From Hygrocybe punicea (lineage: Eukaryota > Basidiomycota > Agaricomycetes > Agaricales > Hygrophoraceae), in assembly GCA_963556145.1 (NCBI GenBank), contig OY744473.1, positions 2,170,001 to 2,234,000 on the forward strand: DNA of 64,000 bases, written 5' to 3'. Position 1 is the first letter of the stretch. Each line of letters begins with the position of its first letter. The translations under genes were made by a program, and so were the position numbers. The notes beneath the pieces were generated by a model. The model was not told the DNA's origin. It saw only the letters and a list, made by a program, of their open reading frames with translations, and made no database searches. Of this stretch, positions 44,001 through 54,210 are shown one piece after another.

Positions 44001-47000
44001 AAGTTGTTTCCATTGAGTACCAGGTTGATTCATTTCAACTTCAAGTGGAGCAGAATTTACTGTAATAGAACCATCTGGACATGGATCAAGCCAACCAATA
44101 TTTCTGACAATGTTTTCAGTGGCATCCATTTGAGCTTTGATCAGTCTACCATGTTGACCAAGTTCAGAATATTTGTTACTGCCATATTCTGCATTATTCT
44201 TTTCCTGCTCATAATTGTCATCTCCAAAGTCACCACCATTTTGAATGTTGTCATCATCCAAATATGATATCATGTCTGAAGTCATAAATTGAGGACAAGT
44301 ACCATCTAACACTGCTCCTTGTCTCAGCTGAGCAGAATAGTCATCTCGAGCATCAAGGCATTCATATCTGAGATTAAAGTTGTTCATGATTTCTAATTGT
44401 CTAATGGTAAATTCATAATCAGTGAATGCTTCATGCCATGATTCCAGTTCACTTTTCAGGTCATTGCCAGATCTCCATGGTTTGAACAGAGTAAGCATTG
44501 TAGTGCAATAGTATTCTCTGTCTCCTCTATCACGTCTGGGCAATGAACCACCAACAAAGTTTGGAACAACAAGCTTCTTTTTTTCACAGAATTCTATGCA
44601 GTGTGATTCATATAATGGGTGATCTTCTAGAAAAAGCTTGGTATCTTCTTGTATTAACCCAGTGCTATCAGATTTGGAATCCTCTGAGTCATATTCTATG
44701 AGGTTGTTATTATCTGTGATGTTCAGATCATCAAATTTTATGCTCAATCCATTACTGGTATGTATATGAGACTTTGAACATTTTCTGTGAATTGAAGGTT
44801 GTGTATCAGTTTCCAAAAAGTCCAATTCATCATCACTGTTCATTTCATCATGAGGTGTTTGGATGTTTCTCTTGACTCTTTCTGCACATTGCACCCATTC
44901 ATATAAATTCATCTCTTCATAATGAGCTGGTCTATAAATGTAGTCATGCACAGCAGATAGTCCTATAAATTTTCCCTTTTGATTGTGCAGTACAACTTTT
45001 TCAGATTCAACTTGCACATCATCATTTGCATCTGGATTCCAAACTTTCTGGACTTCTCTCACATAGTTTCTCCAGTAGACAGGGATGAATTTGTGACTGG
45101 TATAATGGTCAGGATTGCCAAGCAGATACATTGAAGCCATTGGTCCACCGATTTCAAGTTTTGCAGTTAAAGCATTTATGATCTGGGTGATTAGTTTTCT
45201 GGCTTTGTCTTTTCTTTTCATGGATCCTCCAAGCATTTCTGAGTTTCTGTCAAACACACTTCTAATGGTATCAAATATGCTATATGTTTTCAATCCAGGC
45301 TTTGTAATGTAGTCAGAAATATATGCTACAATTGCTTTAATTGCAGTACCAGAAAGAAGACTTGTAATATCGGAATTGCAGTGAAGTAGATATGTCACTA
45401 GTGGTGTCAACATATTGATCCATGCTTCACCCTTCTTCATATTCAATGCACCAGTTTTTGGGTCTACTTGTGTTGATTCAAACAAAGGTCTGGGAAATCT
45501 AGCTTTGCATTTACCATGTTTGTTCATGCAATTGGGTCTGTCTTTTCTCTGGACTTTCTCATTGTTAGAACTATTTCTGCCACAATTATGAACATTGGAG
45601 TGTAAAATCAAATGATCAATAGTGTTTGCAAATATGTCCCACCATGAATTGAGCTGTTTGCAATTGTTACAATCTTTGTTCTTTACATCATGCAAAATTT
45701 GACACATAGATGGGGGTGCTTCAGGCAGAGTCTGAGTGGGATCATTACACTCTTCTTGTTGGTTCACTTTAGCTTTGACTTCTTCCATAGTTCCAGTCAT
45801 AAATTCACCAATATGTACACTTTCCAGATACTCAACAAATGCTTGCTGAAAGTCTGAGTTGGGATCTATTATTCTGTCTCTGATTTCTTGGGGTGACAAA
45901 CATCCTTTGAGCCATAGTAGCATGTGCATGTGAAGTGTGAGACGTCCTTGTTGCTCCACTGTACCATAGTATGCCTTGGTGTCACCATAAAAGCCAGAAT
46001 GCTTTGAACCAACTCCCAAGACATGTTTGATAAAGAGTTCTACCATAAAGTGAAAGAATCTAGCACCAGCCACTGGATTTTCAGCAATAAGTCTGTAGCG
46101 CTCATCATACCCTCTAAGTTCAGGGGTGAATGTTTCTTTTGTATTAGCATAATATAAGGAGAGTGGGTGCATGTTATCTGCAGGTGAAAATGTAATAAAC
46201 CAAGAAGGTGCACCTGCAAAGGACATCAGAGACCAGACTTCATTTCTCATATATTTCTTGTTTGTGATTGATCCTTTAACATGACTGCCTACATGATCAA
46301 TATCTTTGATTAATTGGAAACATAGCTTCTCTTCATCAGTTTTTGGAGTGACATGTTTACCATCTTCCATTTTTCTAGCAATGTTATTCAACACTCCAAG
46401 ATCAACATCCATCAATCTTTGTGAAATGTGGTCAAATTTTGCTTTTTCAGCTAATAAATAGCCAGCTGTTGTAGACTCCTTTATTTGCTCATGGTTAAAT
46501 GCAATCAATGGAAAGTGGGGATCTTTCTGAAACCTCTTGTCATAGTACATTAACAAGTGTCTCTTATGTTTGATTTCAGAAATCTTGCCATGAATCAGTG
46601 AATTGCCAATTCCACCAAGTCTATAAGGAAACAACCATGGCATCATTTGAGGGAACAACTGAGGATTATTGTAGATGGATTGTGGATCACTCTCATGTCC
46701 AATTGCCAGGATCTTTTTATTATCCATTAAATGTCTCAAGGCAATGGCTTTGATGGCTTTGATACTTTTGGTAGAGTATTCTTCACCAGTCAAACCATGA
46801 ACTACAAATGAACACATGCCAGTCTCAGTTCCTTCTTCCTCTTCCATGTCATTAACAGCAGTACCTTCTGGGTTTTTGTTGACAAAGGATTGTCTGTATT
46901 CTACCACAACTGGTATGTCATTCTCAGGATATTGCTTCAAGTTTTCTTCTGAAATCTCCAAGTCAAAATAGTCACAGTGATTTAGTTTTAACCAGTTCAA

Positions 47001-49445
47001 CGCAGTGGCGACTTTATTTCTCCTAACAAGCAATGGTGTACGCTCAAAATCAGATTTTGTAGGCTTACATGGTCCAGTATAAATAAACGCTAGCACTTCA
47101 TCCAACTCATCAACAGGTGGGGGTAAAATGTCATAAATCTTGGGAGTTGGATTGGCAAATGTAATGGCATTTGCTCTCATTTTGTGCATTCCTGAAGAAA
47201 CTCGAACTATGCATCTATTGTGTCTCACTCTAGCAATTAACAGTTGTTCTGCATAAGACAAATTAGTCAATTCATTAGGAATTTGTCCAAGCCATAAACC
47301 ATTTGCCAGAGACATAGCTGGGCATTTTCCTTTCACCAAAGACTTGTAACACTTCTTGCAAATGCCATGGAGATCTTCAATTATTATAGGGCTATCTGAA
47401 GAATCAATTGGATCATCTATTGAGAAGCGCTCTGTTTGAGTGATGCTAGCTTGTTTCAGACAACTTAAATTCAACTCTGTGTAGCTTTGCAATTGACAGA
47501 CTGGAGTCAATCTTCCACAGACAGCACAACCAGATTCAATAAATTTGTTGGGAGAGGTATCACTACAAAATGCAGAAATAATAGTGTGTTGCAATTTTGC
47601 TGAAGGGGGAGCAGGAGGAAATTGAATATTATCTCTGTATGTCTGAACAGCAATCTGATTTGTTTGTGCATGCTGCTTAGGGTGGTTCATGGTATGTCTT
47701 CTAACTGCATTTAGTGTGTGTTGCAGATGCTTGTCATGATGATCAACTTTGAATTTCGTAACAGCTGCAAGGTTCTTTGTTGCATGCTTCTCAGGATGTT
47801 CCAGGTGAAATTTTTGCACAGCTGCAAGGTTTTGTGTGGCATGCTTCTCAGGATGTTCCTGTTGAAATTTTTGTACAGCTGCAAGGTTTTGTGTGGCATG
47901 CTTCTCAGGATGTTTCAAATGAAATTTTTGTACAGCTGCAATGTTTTGTGTTGTATGTTTCTCAGGATGTTCCACATGAAATTTCTGGACAGCTGCCAGA
48001 TTTTGTTTGCTATGTTTCTCTGGATTTTCACTCTGAAATTTCTGTACCGCTGCCAGATTTTGTTTGGCATACTTATCAGGGTATTTATTGTGACATTTCT
48101 GCACAGCTGCTGGAATTTGGTGTGCATATTTGTTAGGATGTTGTGCTTTAAATTTATTGACCGCTCTGGTGTTTGAGGTTTTCTTGTGAATTGCAATTGC
48201 TTTGTCATCAATAAATTCAAAGATTGATACAAATTCAGGACAGTTGCAGCACACATGATTCTGTATTGCAGTTTGAATTGATACCTGATTCATTTTTGAG
48301 TGGACAAGAATGCTATGATGAGCTGCAATCACTTTCAAATTGGCAATGGTCAATTTTGGAATCAACAATTCAAGTGAGTGATTTACAATTACAAGTGACT
48401 TTTCCGGTGATGATTCCAGTGAGAGTGCTTCATGTTTTGGCATGTAAGAGTGGAATTTAAATTTAGCTGCATCCATACTTGCATTGTTATTGGTTGAAGC
48501 GGGCATTAGTTCATGAAATGAGAATATATTTGCTTTGCCTCCACCAATGCAATCAATGTGAATGTTAGCATTGCAAGGTGTATTTTCAGACTTGAAAATG
48601 TCATATAATTTCGAAGTTTTATTACAAATATAGTGAGCTGACATTTGAAAAGCTAGCAAATGATACAGAAATAAGACAAACAACAGAATTGCTCCATTGG
48701 CTAATATAGGTTGTTTGGTTACATGTTTTGAGTAAGCTCTAAAGTCATGTTTTCTGATCATGTTTCGTGCCAGCTGTAACTTGATCCACAAACACTTCTT
48801 AATCATTGAAATACTTGTGTGATAATGAACAGCAAAACACTCTGCTACATTTTGCATAATCTTTGAATATAATTGTATCAGTAATTTCACTATCTCCACA
48901 AGAAAACTGGTAAAATTAAATAAAGCCTTATATACTTTATGAGCATGGCTCAAATCTTTTTCATCTTTGCAATCAAGTACAAAGTCATTGACTTTAACAT
49001 GAGTATTTGCAATATCAACCTTAAGAACAAATTCTGCAGTATTTAAGCAACTATTCTTGTCTTTATGAGTAACTGTGGCTGCTTTATAGCTCCAATCACT
49101 GGTTTCCCAAATAGGGGAGACTAAATTCTCATTCCAATGACTGCTGATCCACTCTGGGGTAGCTAGTGTGTAACCCACTGAACTGCTGACCCAACTTAGG
49201 GTAGCCGAGACATCTCTTAATCTGCTAACCCACTCTGGGGTAGCTAGGATGTAACCCACTGAACTGCTGACCCAACTTAGGGTAGCCGAGACATCTCTTA
49301 ATCTGCTAACCCACTCTGAAGTAGCTAGGATGGAATGTGCATCCTTACTTATACTGCTAACCCACTCTGGAGTAGCCAGGATGGAACGTGCATCCTTACT
49401 TGTACTGCTAACCCAATCAGGGATAGCTATAGTATAATCTGCCAC
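41085..49445 (-). CDS. Helitron Rep (HUH)/PIF1-helicase protein with C-terminal deubiquitinase-like domain
   Basis: 2786 residues, one exon, no lesion seen. Residues 1-110 are in-frame repeats (ATPEWVSS, RLRDVSATLSW). About 430-590 are seven to ten 17-residue repeats (NLAAVQKFHLEHPEKHATQ). About 640-850 is a DUF6570-like region with CAVCGRL and CKKCYKSL. The Rep nuclease has the HUH motif as LHMHMLLW near 1170 and a two-tyrosine motif AYISDYITK near 1376; these cut and join single DNA strands. The helicase has MAGTGKSQ near 1913, FIDEVSML near 1988, FAGDFAQLPP near 2025, LRENMRQ near 2080 and AHAAQGKT near 2325. Residues 2525-2786 resemble a ubiquitin-specific protease: cysteine box NDYSCAYDSLLVIL and histidine box YHGQYHFTSR...WYHDGM. 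That role is inferred from motifs. Confidence 0.93.
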   Translation of the reverse strand: MADYTIAIPDWVSSTSKDARSILATPEWVSSISKDAHSILATSEWVSRLRDVSATLSWVSSSVGYILATPEWVSRLRDVSATLSWVSSSVGYTLATPEWISSHWNENLVSPIWETSDWSYKAATVTHKDKNSCLNTAEFVLKVDIANTHVKVNDFVLDCKDEKDLSHAHKVYKALFNFTSFLVEIVKLLIQLYSKIMQNVAECFAVHYHTSISMIKKCLWIKLQLARNMIRKHDFRAYSKHVTKQPILANGAILLFVLFLYHLLAFQMSAHYICNKTSKLYDIFKSENTPCNANIHIDCIGGGKANIFSFHELMPASTNNNASMDAAKFKFHSYMPKHEALSLESSPEKSLVIVNHSLELLIPKLTIANLKVIAAHHSILVHSKMNQVSIQTAIQNHVCCNCPEFVSIFEFIDDKAIAIHKKTSNTRAVNKFKAQHPNKYAHQIPAAVQKCHNKYPDKYAKQNLAAVQKFQSENPEKHSKQNLAAVQKFHVEHPEKHTTQNIAAVQKFHLKHPEKHATQNLAAVQKFQQEHPEKHATQNLAAVQKFHLEHPEKHATKNLAAVTKFKVDHHDKHLQHTLNAVRRHTMNHPKQHAQTNQIAVQTYRDNIQFPPAPPSAKLQHTIISAFCSDTSPNKFIESGCAVCGRLTPVCQLQSYTELNLSCLKQASITQTERFSIDDPIDSSDSPIIIEDLHGICKKCYKSLVKGKCPAMSLANGLWLGQIPNELTNLSYAEQLLIARVRHNRCIVRVSSGMHKMRANAITFANPTPKIYDILPPPVDELDEVLAFIYTGPCKPTKSDFERTPLLVRRNKVATALNWLKLNHCDYFDLEISEENLKQYPENDIPVVVEYRQSFVNKNPEGTAVNDMEEEEGTETGMCSFVVHGLTGEEYSTKSIKAIKAIALRHLMDNKKILAIGHESDPQSIYNNPQLFPQMMPWLFPYRLGGIGNSLIHGKISEIKHKRHLLMYYDKRFQKDPHFPLIAFNHEQIKESTTAGYLLAEKAKFDHISQRLMDVDLGVLNNIARKMEDGKHVTPKTDEEKLCFQLIKDIDHVGSHVKGSITNKKYMRNEVWSLMSFAGAPSWFITFSPADNMHPLSLYYANTKETFTPELRGYDERYRLIAENPVAGARFFHFMVELFIKHVLGVGSKHSGFYGDTKAYYGTVEQQGRLTLHMHMLLWLKGCLSPQEIRDRIIDPNSDFQQAFVEYLESVHIGEFMTGTMEEVKAKVNQQEECNDPTQTLPEAPPSMCQILHDVKNKDCNNCKQLNSWWDIFANTIDHLILHSNVHNCGRNSSNNEKVQRKDRPNCMNKHGKCKARFPRPLFESTQVDPKTGALNMKKGEAWINMLTPLVTYLLHCNSDITSLLSGTAIKAIVAYISDYITKPGLKTYSIFDTIRSVFDRNSEMLGGSMKRKDKARKLITQIINALTAKLEIGGPMASMYLLGNPDHYTSHKFIPVYWRNYVREVQKVWNPDANDDVQVESEKVVLHNQKGKFIGLSAVHDYIYRPAHYEEMNLYEWVQCAERVKRNIQTPHDEMNSDDELDFLETDTQPSIHRKCSKSHIHTSNGLSIKFDDLNITDNNNLIEYDSEDSKSDSTGLIQEDTKLFLEDHPLYESHCIEFCEKKKLVVPNFVGGSLPRRDRGDREYYCTTMLTLFKPWRSGNDLKSELESWHEAFTDYEFTIRQLEIMNNFNLRYECLDARDDYSAQLRQGAVLDGTCPQFMTSDMISYLDDDNIQNGGDFGDDNYEQEKNNAEYGSNKYSELGQHGRLIKAQMDATENIVRNIGWLDPCPDGSITVNSAPLEVEMNQPGTQWKQLVQEQRQEILDKRNQHIPANSKSTSHKTYTDPNENDVMIVDQSYLMQTFRAENAQRQRLIEETNRKFSLNIEQRRAFKIIANHASSSSSEQLKMNIAGMAGTGKSQVIKAVVDFFDNVHESHRFVILGPTGTSAAQHNGSTYHYFLGINPNMSNRNEAMGIAQLKGRLEGVDYIFIDEVSMLSCHDLYKISARLVKALNIHDIPFGGINIIFAGDFAQLPPVGGAPLYSGTVGTQITSALTTHSQETAIGKALWHQVTTVVILRENMRQRTQTAESSLFRTALVNMCYGKCTAQDIQFLRTRIAGKRPDQPNVASKNFRNVPIICGIHSQKDQINLLGCERFASDTHQNLTNFYSIDKWGKDKDCVRNKSKSKSKAIHQSSDIDSDTQREIWKVRHAATDNFAGKLSLCMGMPVMLRNNDATELCITKGQEGFVVGWQSMKASHGKRVLDTLFVELDKPPKLVQIPGLPDNVVPIVKNTKTIQCVFPSDLKESIERQQVWVLPNFAMTAHAAQGKTRPFNVVHLNSCFNHMSYYSSLSRSASAAGTVIIQGFDTKVITRGCSGYLRQEFRELELLDEITRIRYEGALPEHIDADTRSVMLRNFQQWKGIHYVPAKTDNAIKWSPTDPLLLAHTIPDSPWQLVEKGKGKQKAAVIATSFVPAKGLVAIASTQKYSLDTNNERGAKRPRITKDHVNKGSTSKQQVIKSPTGLIWDSNDYSCAYDSLLVILFNLWKDNHAEWSTVFRSINDHLTTLSHGFPQVLHQNVAFEQLRDHLRTTLHNINPTDFPRGTMGISVANLAMELFKVNDIVASSQHECSQCDFAEEPIDDRLGYVLHADDTIKQSTMKWVDTLSQKTNRRCPDCNSRMNQVVFYNEAPHILVLEYPFKNIETSHRLEFLSETGTKTLDLRGVVYHGQYHFTSRIITAKKQVWYHDGMITSNSCSRDADLTQFSDHDIRHCKNRNIVLVIYAQSL
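47690..48160 (-). repeat. 51-bp in-frame coding repeats (17-residue units)
   Basis: Tandem 51-base units within the Helitron ORF encode AAVQKFHLEHPEKHATQNL-like units, best conserved in the middle and drifting at both ends. The regular histidines and lysines suggest a nucleic-acid-binding or coiled segment; no family named. Confidence 0.85.
49135..49440 (-). repeat. In-frame tandem repeats at the Helitron protein N-terminus
   Basis: Units containing ACCCACTCTGGGGTAGCTAG, with a duplication of about 84 bases, encode the first 110 residues. The repeat runs right up to the ATG, so the true start might be further in and this part may be a non-coding minisatellite that happens to be open. Confidence 0.7.
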
Positions 49446-50560
49446 AAATTAAAAGAGAAATTCAATATACCAAAACACAATAACAAAACATCGTACCTCC
49501 ATTTAATTCTTGTGTATTGATTGTGGATCCTAATGCAGATATCATGTCAAAAGACTAAAATAAAGTAAACATGATATATTACCTAGTGGGCATGGAGTAA
49601 AACAACTGCAAAGAGCAATAAAAACTATAAAAAGCAGGAAAAATCTGCTTTTTTTGTCTATAAAAAGAACAGTTACTTGATCAAACAATGCCAAGCAATA
49701 GAGGGAACTCACATGGGATGGTGGATGTCCAATTTACACCTAAAAGTAAAGGAGTGACATCCAAAATTAACCAAAAAACAAGACAAATACAATCTAGAAA
49801 AGTGAAAAATGCAACATTTCCACATACTTTGAATGTTGACAGGGAGATTGACTATCAAATGATAGATTATGTCAAAAGATGATAATTTACACTAATAAAA
49901 GACATTACCAGTGATCCAAGAGACAAAACAGAACCAGAAAACAGAAAAAGAATAAAAATCTGAAGAATTTTCTACTTTTTTGTCTATAAAAGGAAAGATT
50001 ATGTCAGCAATTGACCCTGAATGGTGCAGAAACATAACCTGATTTAGTTGGCATTTTTTCGGAGTCTGAATAAGGAAAACTCAGCTCAAACAAGCAAAAA
50101 AGGTGAAAAAAAATGAAATTTGTACTGACTCTGAACATTGACAGGGAGATGGGCTGAAGAATGATAGATTATGTTAATAAACAATAAGATTTACAATTTG
50201 AAGACATTACCAGTGATCCAGGAAAGAAAATAGAGCCATATAGAAGAAAAAGCATAAAAATCCGAAGAATTTTCAACTTTTATGTCTATAAAAGGAAAGC
50301 TTATGTCAGCATTGGACCCTGAATGGTCCGGGCACATCACCTGATCCAGAAAACATTTTTTCGGAGTCTGAATATGAAAAACTGAGCTTAAACAAGCCAA
50401 AAAGGTCAAAAAAACTCGGACTTAACGCACCAAATGGGGAAGGTGGTGGTTCAGGTTCAAGAGGCAAAAGCGCAATAAGGTTCAAAGTCTGGGTTCAAAT
50501 GGTGATCTGACTAATGATTACATAATCATGATTACATAAGAAAATTTACCAAAACCAAAA
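49446..50560 (-). repeat. Helitron 5' region with three ~300-bp direct repeats
   Basis: Blocks beginning with GACATTACCAGTGATCCA and containing TTTGTCTATAAAAGGAAAG recur at about 49600-49890, 49900-50190 and 50200-50410. No gene supported. TATAAAAGG on the plus strand recurs in each unit but faces away from the ORF. Confidence 0.6.
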
Positions 50561-50839
50561 TTGAAATACAAAGTGATCTAACCATATTGGGTTTGTTTAT
50601 TTGTATTTGTTTGTCATGTGGCCAAGTTGCAACATCACTTATAAATGCCCAGTGATAATATTTATAGAGAATCATATTATTTGTCTTTGTTTACATTTAT
50701 TTGTATTTGTTTTCTAAAGGTCAAATGAGACTACAAGGATCAAAAATTATGATAAACTATGTATTATTATGTTATATAATTATATTTGTAACGTGCAATG
50801 AATGTTATGGTGATCAATATCAAATGTAGCAAACTATGT

Positions 50840-51291
50840 GTAAAATTGCCTTATATGGTTAGACTGGTCACATGTGACTGTCACCACTGTGATCAGCAAA
50901 AAAATTGGTACATAATATCAAAGATTACTTGATATGGTTAGATCAGTCACATGTGACTGTCACACCTTGCCCGAAATGGTGATCTTAGTCAGCAGTTCAA
51001 TTTTCAGCTGATTCCGAGAAGAATTGAAGTCAGTATGAATATTTTGAATATAATTGAAAGGTAGTTTGTATTTTCTGAGACAACCCATATCCGGATGCTT
51101 ATGTAAGCTTGTCCACACATGGGTCCAACTGCATCTTATTTTCCAGTATCAGAAGTATAATCATATCTGTGGCCCAAAAAAAATTTGTCTATAGGCGATC
51201 AACTTTATTTATTAATTAATTAATTAATTATGAACCCCCACTGAACCAGGTTTGATAAAGAACGAGTCTTTTAATAAATTAAAAGAACTCG
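50840..51291 (-). repeat. Helitron 5' terminal region with TCACATGTGA palindromes
   Basis: Shares the 5' end and two of three roughly 80-base subrepeats with the short Helitron copies; each subrepeat is centred on GTCACATGTGAC. Such palindromes could bind element or host proteins; not shown. Confidence 0.65.
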
Positions 51292-53485
51292 TAATTATAA
51301 ATGCTTTGAATTTACTTAGAATAATTTCAGTATTATTTGAGTGAGTAATAGTATCTAAATTGATACATGATTGAAATATATCTCTGATAATCATTTGTCA
51401 ACACCCACTTGCACTTATGTACACAGAAAATATTCTAAAATGATGTAATACATTCTCACCCAACTGGGGTTGATGCCCTCAAGCTCAATTAGTCCTGTTC
51501 TTGCTCGAGAACAGTTGCTTTTGTCACTTAAGAGCTTCAGCCACAGTTTTTGAAATACGCTGTAAAAGACTCATTCTTGATCAGACCTGGTTCAGTGAGG
51601 GTTCGTAATTAATTATTAATAATTGATTAATGTTTGTGCATCGCCTATAGAGAATTTTTTTTTGGGCAACAGATATGATTCTACTTCTGACTAGGTTTAG
51701 GACCCGTGCAGGGAGATGATAATCCCGTGAAGCACAGGGTCTAGAAAGGAGGGGTTAGAGAGTTTTTTTTTTTGAATTTTTATGTGGAATGAGTGCTGGA
51801 GGGGGCGGGGCTGAGTGTAGCGAGGTCTCAGCCCCCTCAACTATTAGGTGTCAATAATTAATGGTAATCTGTAGTTAATCAGATCTTGGATGCGTGACCT
51901 GACGAATTAGGCGAATGCTGACCAATAAGCTGAGTTCCAGTTTTGTTCCCAGGCAGAGTGGTGGGGGTTTGGGAGTTGGTCGGATGGCCGCAGAGTTGGG
52001 TGTGGGGGATGGCATGGACTGTGAGAGGGCCCTGTGAATTTTGTTGGGGGGGTCCGGTTGGATTAGGGGGGGATTTGTGGCAGAGTGGGCACTATTTGTG
52101 GTGCTGTGGCTGACATTGGGCACCTGAATTTTCGATAAATTACAGGCATATTCTACACTATGTATGCTACATTTTGTCCCACCAAAAAGAGTGGTCAAAT
52201 GGAGTTTCTGAGGCTGCAGAGAAATTGGGGGAGGTCCGGAGTTGTGGCTGAAATTTAGACTGAGTTTGAAATCTACAGCCAAACCGTTCGCACTCAGATG
52301 AACTCAAAACCTTCTGCTGCTCAACATCCCACCCCCCGCCATCCTGACTCTCCTGCCAGCTCCCTGCTGACCCTGCAGCCCCACAACTTTCCCATCCCCC
52401 TCTATTGTCTCCTACCCCCCTCCAGGCGACTTTTTGGCCCCCCCCCAGTATGACCAATGTCCAGCAACAGCGCTACCAGTGCCCCCAGCAAGAGGGGCGC
52501 ATTCTGGCTGCTTTTCAGCGCTGTAGAGAAGTTCTGAGGGCAGCAGGGGTTGTGGTGCACCAACCCCCTGCTGCAGCAGGTGAGTGTTCAGTTCAATTGG
52601 GTGTTTTGGAGGTGAATTGACTTGGTAGTGATCACTCAGGCTTCAGCCCCCTCTCCCTGCCCTCCCAGCCCTCCATCCAGCTCTTCTCCACATCCCTTCA
52701 TCCCTCCTGCACTCCCTCCCCTTATCCTCCACCCTCCCCCTGCTTCCCCTCCCTTTCTGGCCCCCCCCTCCACCTCCCTCCTTTCCCCCCCCTCCAGCCC
52801 CTTCCTTTAGCACCCATCTACCCCCCCATCACTCTCCTGTCATCTCTCTCACCACACTGTGCCTGTACCCTCTGTAGTAGCTCATTTTGTATGATATTGA
52901 AATTTAATTTGATTTAATTTAATTTAACTTATTAAATAATTAAATAATTAATAACTACTTAACAATGGCTGAACAAATGCAGTGTCAAGACTTCACTACT
53001 GTGAATCCTGACTTCAGTAGGCAACCAGACTATTCTCCACTGTACAGGTGGGAGTCTATCTGATATTTACCTGTAACATCAAGCATGGTCAGGTCTCAGC
53101 AGTAAACATAATACATTCCAGACATACATGAAGTGATAGGAATTCAAAAAATCTTTTCTTCTTTGCTCACACTCAGCATTTACTACTGATATATACACCT
53201 ACCAGTGGAATTAATTGCTAAACCTGTCTTGGTGAGCTCGCACAATGAGTGATAGGATAATGCGACCATGCCCTGGGACCAGTGGCATAACCTGAGGATA
53301 GTGATGTGCAAGGCCCGGCTTCAAGCCGTGGGCCAGCCAAAGCCGGGCCAATGGTCACGGCCTGTGACGGCTTTTGGCCTGGCTGGAGTCCTGAAAAGCC
53401 GGAGCCAGGCCGTCAGGCCGCAGCTTTTGTATATATACGAAACCTCAGTTAAGTCCATACGATAGAACTACATCCGCTCAATATA
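51292..53485. other. Spacer: Helitron 5'-end fragment, C-rich low complexity, no firm gene
   Basis: Bases 51565-51700 repeat the Helitron 5' terminal region on the plus strand but end after about 135 bases. Bases 51900-52450 have open frames on both strands without recognisable content. Bases 52640-52850 are CCT/CCC-rich low complexity. Bases 53300-53420 are GGCCxGGC-rich repeats of a dispersed type. Confidence 0.45.
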
Positions 53486-53722
53486 ATGCATAGAGGTACT
53501 AATAAAACTGAGAAAGAGTCCCAAAAGAAGAACAATGTAATTGACGGTGTTTGGCCATTTCACCATATCGTCCCACATCTCTGCGATTTAATTCGCCTGC
53601 TTCTCCTGGCAATGCGTCTCTTCTCTACCTTGCCGAAATGTCTCCAATATGCCCCTGTCAGTCTCCTCTTTCGTCTATTTATACTGGCTCTTTGCTCTAT
53701 TTCCCCACCTTTCCGACCCTCA

Positions 53723-54070
53723 ATGATGTCTACCATCCCTGGCATAAAACTCCTCGTCAAAAACATTACCACTCTCTCCATGAACTTACCAAAGACTGTG
53801 CCAAATGGAACTGAAGATGACAAGATTTGGGCCATCATGAACACCGAGGAACAGGAAACAGCATTCCAGACCTTCAACAAACGCTTCGATGCTCTGTTTG
53901 GAGAAGATTGCCGTGATTCAGATGGCCGGCTTCACTATGTTCACAAGGGCAAGCTTGGGATGGCCCTTATCTGTTCCTACCTTTCCAAGATCAACTGGTC
54001 TGGCTTCCCTCTGGATCTTGTTGAGATCAAACTCCTACGTCTCGTTACTGAACTTAGGCACCTTGGGTAA
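53723..54070 (+). CDS. Small ORF upstream of the hAT gene, unknown
   Basis: 115 residues from ATG at 53723 (MMSTIPGIKLLVKNITTLSM) to TAA at 54070; the frame is open further back to 53486, but the extra part looks like leader. It contains ALFGEDCRDSDGRLHYVHKG and LDLVEIKLLRLVTELRHL, with normal protein-like composition and predicted helices. It may be a first exon of a larger gene (a GT follows the last codons) or an accessory gene of the hAT element just downstream. No domain recognised. Confidence 0.5.
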   Translation: MMSTIPGIKLLVKNITTLSMNLPKTVPNGTEDDKIWAIMNTEEQETAFQTFNKRFDALFGEDCRDSDGRLHYVHKGKLGMALICSYLSKINWSGFPLDLVEIKLLRLVTELRHLG

Positions 54071-54210
54071 ATGAGAACTTCTCCCTTTACTCTATACTAA
54101 TGATTTCTTGGAGGTTGTGATGCGGATGGACCATCCATACAAGTACCATCCGTCCGAGCACGACCATCATGCCTGACGAATCCCACCACCAAACTCAGGG
54201 ATACCGACAA

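Larger units (their letters stand above)
40042..51291 (-). mobile_element. Large autonomous-type Helitron, 5' end intact, 3' tail interrupted
   Basis: The 5' end is at 51291, where the strand reads CGAGTTCTTTTAATTTATT after an A, as in the two short copies. Then follow a 5' region with TCACATGTGA palindromes (near 50870 and 50950), three direct repeats, one 2786-codon ORF, and the 3' tail. The tail matches 184-560 of the copy at the window start but is interrupted by two inserts (40398-40790 and 40066-40354) and lacks the final hairpin and CTAAACAAG, being cut at about 40042. The coding part is open throughout, but without its 3' terminus this copy should not transpose as a unit; its protein could serve the short copies. 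Confidence 0.88.

Noticed and set aside
51875..52620. Possible genes on both strands (135-residue minus frame, 71-residue plus frame)
   Set aside because: Proline-rich or low-complexity, overlapping on opposite strands, without recognisable domain or intron support.
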